Shown here piece after piece: positions 5,226-9,952 of a DNA stretch of 9,952 bases (positions are counted from its first letter, which is position 1; each line of letters starts with the position of its first letter). Both the position numbers and the translations under genes were made by a program. The stretch comes from Campylobacteraceae bacterium (GTDB taxonomy: Bacteria; Campylobacterota; Campylobacteria; Campylobacterales; Sulfurospirillaceae). The stretch is from the NCBI GenBank assembly GCA_027040375.1, contig JALUMJ010000085.1, forward strand, positions 1 through 9,952. Direction: 5' to 3'. The notes beneath the pieces are model-generated. The model made no database searches and had not been told where the DNA came from. It worked only from the letters and a program-made list of their open reading frames with translations.

Positions 5226-7769
5226 TTATACCAATATCTTTTTTGCATATTCTATTGAAGCTTTTTTAGCATCTTCAATCATCTGCGGTTTTTTGCCACC
5301 AGCTTGAGCAAAATCATCTCTACCGCCGCCGCCACCGCCAACTATAGGTGCTATCTCTCTTATCCAAGCTCCAGCTTTTATAGGTGCATTTTTAACGCCG
5401 CTTGCTATTAACACCTTGTCGCCTTTAACTTGAAAAAGCATAATCGCCACTGAGTCTTTTTGATTTTTTAAGTCATCAATGCTTTTTTTAATATCTCCTG
5501 CTTTTAGCTCATCCACTATCACTTCTACGCCATTTATATTTAGAGATTCTATCGCTTTACCTGCATTTGCGCTCAAAGCTTCTATCTCACCTTTTAGATT
5601 TCTAATCTCTTTTTTAAATCTATCAATTCCAATAAATATATCTTTATGTTTTAACTCAACTTTAGCTTTTTCGATTGTTTCTCTTTGCTTTTTAGCATAT
5701 TCATAAGCACTTTTGCCACAAATTGCCTCGATTCTTCTCACGCCAGCACTAACTCCGCTCTCTTTTATGATAAAAAAGCTTCCTATATTTGCACTATTTT
5801 GTACATGTGTTCCACCACAAAGCTCCACACTAGCATCGTCAAAAGAAACAACTCTTACCTCATCACCATACTTTTCTCCAAAAAGCGCCATAGCTCCACT
5901 TTTTTTAGCATCATCTACATTCATGATTTTTGTTTGGGCATTTATGCCCTTTGCTATGATATTATTTACAAAATCTTCTGTCTTAATTATCTCTTCTTGG
6001 CTCATAGCTTTTGGATGTGAAAAGTCAAATCTAAGCCTATCCTTCTCCACTTGTGAACCAGCTTGCGCCACATGTTCGCCTAAAACTGATTTCAAAGCAC
6101 TTTGCAAAAGATGAGTTGCTGAGTGGTGCTTCTCAATCTCTTTGCGACTTATATCTACTTTCACTTCAACTGTGTCGTTTACATGTAAAGGTTTTTCTAG
6201 CTTAACTTGAGAAAGGTTCAAATCAAAAAACTTCATAGTATTAAGAACTTTTCCTATTCCTACTATCTCTCCAGTATCTCCGCACTGTCCACCACTTTGC
6301 GCATAAAAAGGTGTAGGTTCTAGCATAACCCATCCACTTTTTTCTAAGTCTTGAGTTATCTTAAAGTTATCATCAAGAAGAGCTAAAACCGTGCTTGAAG
6401 TTTTTGTTTGTTCATACCCCACAAATTTGTTTACACCAAATTTTTCCAAAAGTGGTTTAAAATCTCCGTGTGTAGAAGCGTCACCACTTCCTTTCCAAGA
6501 AGCCTTTGCTCTTTGTCGCTGCTCACTCATCAATTTATCAAATCTAGCAACATCTACGCTCATGCTCTTTTCTCTTAGCATGTCATTTGTCAAATCAAGC
6601 GGGAAGCCATAAGTATCATAAAGTTTAAATGCAACTTCGCCGCTAAATATGTCTTTTGTATTTTTCAACTCTTTTTCAAACAAATCAAGTCCTAAAGCTA
6701 TAGTAGATAAAAATCTCTCTTCTTCAAGTCTGATTTGTTCACTTATCACCTCTTTTTTCTCTACTAGATAAGGGTATTGTTCGCCCATAAGTGTATTTAA
6801 TGTGTCCAAAAGTTTATACATAAAAGGTTTTTTGATTCCAAGAAGATAACCGTGTCTCACAGCTCTTCTTAAAATTCTACGAAGGACATATCCTCTGCCT
6901 TCTTTGTCAAAATTTACACCTTGGGCTAACAAAAACGCAACTGAACGAATATGGTCAGCTATAACTCTAAAACTAGCCCCACTCTCGTAGTCATATGTTT
7001 TGCCACAAAGTTTACTCACATCATTTATCAAAGGGATGAATAAAGAAGTATCATAATTGTTAAGAACTCCTTCTTGAACTGCTACAACCCTCTCAAGCCC
7101 CATGCCTGTGTCGATTGAAGGCTTTGGAAGTGGTGTTAGTTTTCCGTTAATATCTCGCTCAAACTGCATAAAAACTAAATTCCAAATCTCTAAAAATCTA
7201 TCACCCTCGCCTCCTAGATAATCTTCATCTGTGTTAAAGTGTTCGCTTCCTTGGTCGTAAAATATCTCACTGCAAGGTCCGCAAGGTCCAGTATCACCCA
7301 TTTGCCAAAAGTTATCTTTATCACCAAACCTTTTTATTCGCTCACCCGAAACATACTTTTCCCATATCTTTTGAGCTTCATCATCACTATCATGCACTGT
7401 AACCCAAAGTTTATCTTCTGGAAGCTTTAAAACTTCAGTTATAAATTCCCACGCATTTTTTATCGCATCTTCTTTAAAGTAATCACCAAAGGAAAAGTTA
7501 CCAAGCATCTCAAAAAAAGTGTGATGCCTTGCTGTGTAGCCCACATTGTCAAGGTCATTATGTTTTCCACCGGCTCTTATGCAAGTTTGGCAAGTTGTGG
7601 CTCGTGGAGGGTTTGGTCTGGGAACTTCACCAGTAAATACACTCTTAAACTGAACCATTCCAGCATTTACAAAAAGTAGTGTTGCGTCATCAGGCACCAA
7701 AGGCGCACTTTGCATCAAAGTGTGGCCCTTGTCTTCAAAATATTTTAAAAATTCTGCTCTTACATCCAT
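5226..7769 (-). CDS. alaS: Alanyl-tRNA synthetase
   Basis: This cytoplasmic class II synthetase attaches alanine to tRNA-Ala and hydrolyses mischarged Ser- and Gly-tRNA. The catalytic domain shows [11 protein letters not shown] (32-42), [18 protein letters not shown] (56-73), motif 2 [19 protein letters not shown] (81-99) and motif 3 GMGLER (222-227). The editing domain has the zinc-binding set HSATH (His549, His553) and CGGTH (Cys651, His655). The C-terminal C-Ala domain carries a six-glycine run (811-816) followed by RDDFAQAGG. At 847 residues it is full length for Campylobacterota and shorter than the E. coli enzyme. The ATG has a Shine-Dalgarno AGGAT (7777-7781) 7 nt upstream. It is the first gene of the operon and is divergent from the aminotransferase pair. 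Confidence 0.99.
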   Translation of the reverse strand: MDVRAEFLKYFEDKGHTLMQSAPLVPDDATLLFVNAGMVQFKSVFTGEVPRPNPPRATTCQTCIRAGGKHNDLDNVGYTARHHTFFEMLGNFSFGDYFKEDAIKNAWEFITEVLKLPEDKLWVTVHDSDDEAQKIWEKYVSGERIKRFGDKDNFWQMGDTGPCGPCSEIFYDQGSEHFNTDEDYLGGEGDRFLEIWNLVFMQFERDINGKLTPLPKPSIDTGMGLERVVAVQEGVLNNYDTSLFIPLINDVSKLCGKTYDYESGASFRVIADHIRSVAFLLAQGVNFDKEGRGYVLRRILRRAVRHGYLLGIKKPFMYKLLDTLNTLMGEQYPYLVEKKEVISEQIRLEEERFLSTIALGLDLFEKELKNTKDIFSGEVAFKLYDTYGFPLDLTNDMLREKSMSVDVARFDKLMSEQRQRAKASWKGSGDASTHGDFKPLLEKFGVNKFVGYEQTKTSSTVLALLDDNFKITQDLEKSGWVMLEPTPFYAQSGGQCGDTGEIVGIGKVLNTMKFFDLNLSQVKLEKPLHVNDTVEVKVDISRKEIEKHHSATHLLQSALKSVLGEHVAQAGSQVEKDRLRFDFSHPKAMSQEEIIKTEDFVNNIIAKGINAQTKIMNVDDAKKSGAMALFGEKYGDEVRVVSFDDASVELCGGTHVQNSANIGSFFIIKESGVSAGVRRIEAICGKSAYEYAKKQRETIEKAKVELKHKDIFIGIDRFKKEIRNLKGEIEALSANAGKAIESLNINGVEVIVDELKAGDIKKSIDDLKNQKDSVAIMLFQVKGDKVLIASGVKNAPIKAGAWIREIAPIVGGGGGGRDDFAQAGGKKPQMIEDAKKASIEYAKKILV

Positions 7770-7832
7770 AAATTTAATCCTAATAATATGATAAACATTA
7801 TTTTACCCAAAAGGGTTTTAAAACTCTATAAG

Positions 7833-7838
7833 ATTATA
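7833..7838 (-). promoter_or_regulatory. Candidate -10 box of the alaS operon
   Basis: The minus strand carries a perfect TATAAT here, about 64 nt upstream of the alaS ATG, with a T/A-rich upstream region and no clear -35. An AT palindrome (AAATATT-T-AATATTT, 7838-7852) abuts it. A nearer alternative is TAAAAT at 7800-7805, about 30 nt before the ATG. Which one is used cannot be decided from sequence. Confidence 0.4.
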
Positions 7839-7913
7839 AATATTTAATATTTTTTAAGCACAAGACTATGGCTATTATTTTTTAACTTTATGCTTTCATC
7901 AGTAACTTTTTTG

Positions 7914-7919
7914 TAGAAT
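7914..7919 (+). promoter_or_regulatory. Candidate -10 box of the aminotransferase-dehydrogenase unit
   Basis: TAGAAT lies 28 nt upstream of the preferred ATG at 7948. The preceding region (7865-7913) has phased T-rich runs, the pattern described for sigma-70 promoters of Campylobacter-type bacteria, which often lack a -35 box. A start near 7926 would exclude the upstream ATG at 7933 from all but an extremely short leader. Confidence 0.4.
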
Positions 7920-7947
7920 ACCAGTAATATTAATGCAAGGCAAAATT

Positions 7948-9045
7948 ATGAAAATTCCTTTTATAGACTTAAAGGCACAATACGAATTACACAAAGAAGA
8001 AATCAACAAAGAAGTCATAGGCGTCTTTGAATCTACTCAATTTATATTAGGTCCCCAAGTAAGCAAACTTGAAGAGAGTTTAGCAAAATTTACTGGCTCA
8101 AATCATGCGATAGTATGCTCTTCTGGCACTGATTCTCTACTCCTAGCTCTCATGGCACTTGATATAAAAGCAGGTGATGAGGTAATCACGACACCTTTTA
8201 CATTTATTGCAACTGCAGAAGTTATCGCATTAAGTGGGGCCACCACAGTTTTTGTGGATATTGATGAAAAAACTTACAATATAGACCCATCGCTTTTGGA
8301 AGAAAAAATCACTTCTAAAACAAAAGCTATCATTCCTGTGTCACTTTATGGTCAAACCTCCGATATGGATGAGATAAACTTAGTAGCAAAAAAACACAAT
8401 ATTGCCGTCATAGAAGATGGATGCCAAAGTTTTGGCGCAACTTACAAGGGACAAAAATCTTGCAACCTTAGCACTATTGGTTGCACTAGCTTTTTTCCAT
8501 CAAAACCACTTGGATGTTATGGAGATGGTGGGGCTGTTTTTACAAATGATGATAAATTAGCAAAAAAAATCAGAACTCTTTCAAATCACGGACAAGAAGA
8601 GAGATATAAACATAAATATATAGGAATAAATGGCAGGCTAGATGCCGTCCAAGCTGCCGTCTTAAATGTAAAGATGAAATACTTTGCAGATGAAGTGCAA
8701 AAAAGAGAAGAGATTGGAGCTAGATATAATGAACTTCTAAAGGTTAGTGGCGTAATACCTCCACATGTAAAAGAAGATAGAACCAGTGTTTTTGCACAAT
8801 ACTCCATAAGGTGCAAAAACAGGGAAGATTTATCTTCAAAACTAAACCAAGCTGGCATACCAACTGCTGTTCATTATCCTATATCTTTACATCAGCAAGA
8901 AGCTTTTGCTGATTTGGGATATAAAACGGGAGATTTTCCGATAAGTGAAAAAGTTTCGAGTGAAATTATGAGCTTACCGATGAGTCCATTTTTAACTTTA
9001 GAGCAACAAGATTTTATAGTTAAGACTATCAAGGAGTTTGCGTAA
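7948..9045 (+). CDS. DegT/DnrJ/EryC1-family sugar-nucleotide aminotransferase
   Basis: This PLP enzyme class transfers an amino group, usually from glutamate, to a keto-sugar nucleotide for surface polysaccharide or protein glycans. Marks are PFIDLKAQY at the N-terminus, SGTDSLLLAL, TTPFTFIATAEVIALSGA, VFVDID, the VIEDGCQSFGA acidic motif, and the PLP lysine Lys186 in FFPSKPLGCYGDGGA, followed by NHGQ and INGRLDAVQAA. At 365 residues it is full length. I chose the ATG at 7948 because AAGG (7937-7940) sits 7 nt upstream and family members begin MK(I/V)PF; the in-frame ATG at 7933 would add five residues and lacks a ribosome site. It overlaps the dehydrogenase by one base (TAATG). The pairing resembles the WbpE/WbpB genes of acetamido-sugar synthesis, but the true substrate is unknown. 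From memory, Cj0505c is the C. jejuni counterpart. Confidence 0.92.
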   Translation: MKIPFIDLKAQYELHKEEINKEVIGVFESTQFILGPQVSKLEESLAKFTGSNHAIVCSSGTDSLLLALMALDIKAGDEVITTPFTFIATAEVIALSGATTVFVDIDEKTYNIDPSLLEEKITSKTKAIIPVSLYGQTSDMDEINLVAKKHNIAVIEDGCQSFGATYKGQKSCNLSTIGCTSFFPSKPLGCYGDGGAVFTNDDKLAKKIRTLSNHGQEERYKHKYIGINGRLDAVQAAVLNVKMKYFADEVQKREEIGARYNELLKVSGVIPPHVKEDRTSVFAQYSIRCKNREDLSSKLNQAGIPTAVHYPISLHQQEAFADLGYKTGDFPISEKVSSEIMSLPMSPFLTLEQQDFIVKTIKEFA

Positions 9046-9952
9046 TGAAAAAAATAGCACTTATCGGCTTAGGTTCCATGGGAAGAAATCACTATAGAAT
9101 CATAAAAAGTATCGGTGGTTTTAAGCTTGTTGCTATTTGTGATGTTGTTAAAAATGGTGATTATGATGAGCCTTTTTATGACAGCGTTGATGATATGCTG
9201 GCACGGGAAGATATAGATGCTTGCGTTATCGTTGTCCCTACTTTTTTGCATAAAGAAGTAGCGATAAAATGCCTAGAAAAAGGTAAAGATATCTTTATAG
9301 AAAAACCTGTTGCTTCAACTATAGAAGAAGCAAATGACATACTAGAAGTCGCAAACAAAACAAAAGCAAAGGTTTGTGTTGGGTATATTGAGCGGTTTAA
9401 TCCCGTCGTTGAAGCACTGAAAGCAGAGCTAAAAGATACTGAGATTTACAGTATTGGTATCACAAGAGTTGGGCCTTTCCCTCCAAGGATTGCAGATGTT
9501 GGTATTTTAACTGATCTCTCAGTTCACGATATCGACCTTATCAGATTTATTTCTGAAAAAGAGATAGTAAAAACAAATATATATAGATCAAGAAAAATCC
9601 ACAATCATCACGAAGACAATGCCATACTATCTTTCAAACTAGAAAACGATGTAGTAGCTAGCATCACTACAAATTGGTTGACTCCTTTTAGAAAAAGGAA
9701 GATAGAAGTCGCCACGAAAGATGCTTATTATGAAGCTGATTTAATGGAACAAGATTTGACAGAATTTTCAGAATACCAAAAAAATAACTCTTTTGTTATA
9801 AGAAAATGCATGGTAAGAAAAGAAGAGCCACTACACAGAGAACAAGAAGCTTTTTTAAAGTTTCTAAATACTGGTGATAGAGGTGGTCTTAGCAGCATTG
9901 AAGACAGTATAATAACCCTAGATATATCTTCAAAAAAGCAGTTTATTGATTA
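9045..9952 (+). CDS. Gfo/Idh/MocA-family NAD(P)-dependent oxidoreductase (reaches window edge)
   Basis: Reading from ATG at 9045 gives 302 codons, and the window ends with TA, the first two bases of either a stop codon or Tyr. The N-terminal Rossmann fold shows GLGSMG (8-13) with Asp33 after the second strand, then VPTFLH (64-69) and the family's EKP (Lys87 the catalytic-type lysine). The C-terminal substrate domain has GYIERFNPVV (113-122), RVGPFPPR and DLSVHDIDL (157-165) with the His161/Asp-type catalytic pair. Members usually have about 300-350 residues, so it is complete or nearly so. It is translationally coupled to the aminotransferase. A sugar-nucleotide C3 dehydrogenase that supplies the keto substrate for that enzyme is the natural inference (WbpB-like). 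Cj0504c is the recalled C. jejuni counterpart. The substrate is not shown by the sequence. Confidence 0.9.
   Translation, partial: MKKIALIGLGSMGRNHYRIIKSIGGFKLVAICDVVKNGDYDEPFYDSVDDMLAREDIDACVIVVPTFLHKEVAIKCLEKGKDIFIEKPVASTIEEANDILEVANKTKAKVCVGYIERFNPVVEALKAELKDTEIYSIGITRVGPFPPRIADVGILTDLSVHDIDLIRFISEKEIVKTNIYRSRKIHNHHEDNAILSFKLENDVVASITTNWLTPFRKRKIEVATKDAYYEADLMEQDLTEFSEYQKNNSFVIRKCMVRKEEPLHREQEAFLKFLNTGDRGGLSSIEDSIITLDISSKKQFID

Noticed and set aside
5685..6114. Plus-strand ORFs of 111 and 133 codons inside alaS
   Set aside because: They lie antisense to the conserved editing and C-terminal regions of AlaRS, their translations show no domain pattern, and they have no promoter or ribosome site.
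7805..7816. ACCC-AAAA-GGGT hairpin in the alaS leader
   Set aside because: The stem is only 4 bp, neighbouring bases do not extend it, and no antiterminator or T-box features are visible; the 5' leader is too short for a T-box riboswitch.
8586..8858. Minus-strand 90-codon ORF inside the aminotransferase gene
   Set aside because: It is antisense to a well-conserved coding region and its Ser/Leu/Phe-rich translation is what the reverse of such codons gives.
9069..9358. Two overlapping minus-strand ORFs of 60 codons in the dehydrogenase gene
   Set aside because: They are shadows of the Rossmann domain coding sequence with no recognisable motif.
1..9952. CRISPR arrays, rRNA, tRNA or transposase genes
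   Set aside because: No regularly spaced direct repeats, cloverleaf-like sequences, rRNA signatures or transposase motifs were seen.

Overview
This window looks like the chromosome of an AT-rich bacterium of the Campylobacterota (the former Epsilonproteobacteria). The best guess is a free-living, Sulfurimonas-type relative rather than Campylobacter or Helicobacter, but the genus is an inference from protein style and not proven. Three things support the phylum: an 847-residue AlaRS and a compact 641-residue PBP1A, both short as in that group; the alaS-maf-PBP and bioF-PBP gene orders, which I recall from Campylobacter jejuni (Cj0504c-Cj0508) and Helicobacter pylori (HP0597-HP0598); and T-rich promoters with weak -35 boxes.

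Layout. Positions 1-611 (minus) hold a type II toxin-antitoxin cassette: a Phd/YefM-like antitoxin followed by a RelE/ParE-family toxin whose end lies outside the window. Positions 612-852 are non-coding and hold the cassette's promoter region, a 13-bp palindrome and a weak inverted repeat. Positions 853-7769 (minus) are one tightly packed operon, transcribed alaS -> small membrane ORF -> maf -> bioF -> ABC ATPase -> PBP1A, with every junction overlapping or 1 nt apart. Positions 7770-7932 are a divergent promoter region. Positions 7948-9952 (plus) hold a two-gene unit, a DegT-type sugar aminotransferase and a Gfo/Idh/MocA dehydrogenase joined by a one-base overlap; the dehydrogenase reaches the window edge.

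Functionally the main operon mixes housekeeping roles: tRNA-Ala charging, nucleotide-pool or division control by Maf, the first committed step of biotin ring assembly, a transport-type ATPase with no visible partner, and peptidoglycan polymerisation. The divergent pair is of the kind used to build amino- or acetamido-sugar nucleotides for surface glycans.

The least expected element is between alaS and maf. The 111-nt gap is exactly filled by an ORF for a 36-residue, single-membrane-span protein. It begins one base after the alaS stop and shares one base with the GTG start of maf. Inside it sits a perfect 15-bp inverted repeat whose A/T tracts are on the loop side, the reverse of a normal intrinsic terminator. 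The other observations are smaller: an orphan OppD/DppD-like ATPase on a TTG start, divergent motif residues in Maf, and the palindrome in the toxin-antitoxin promoter.
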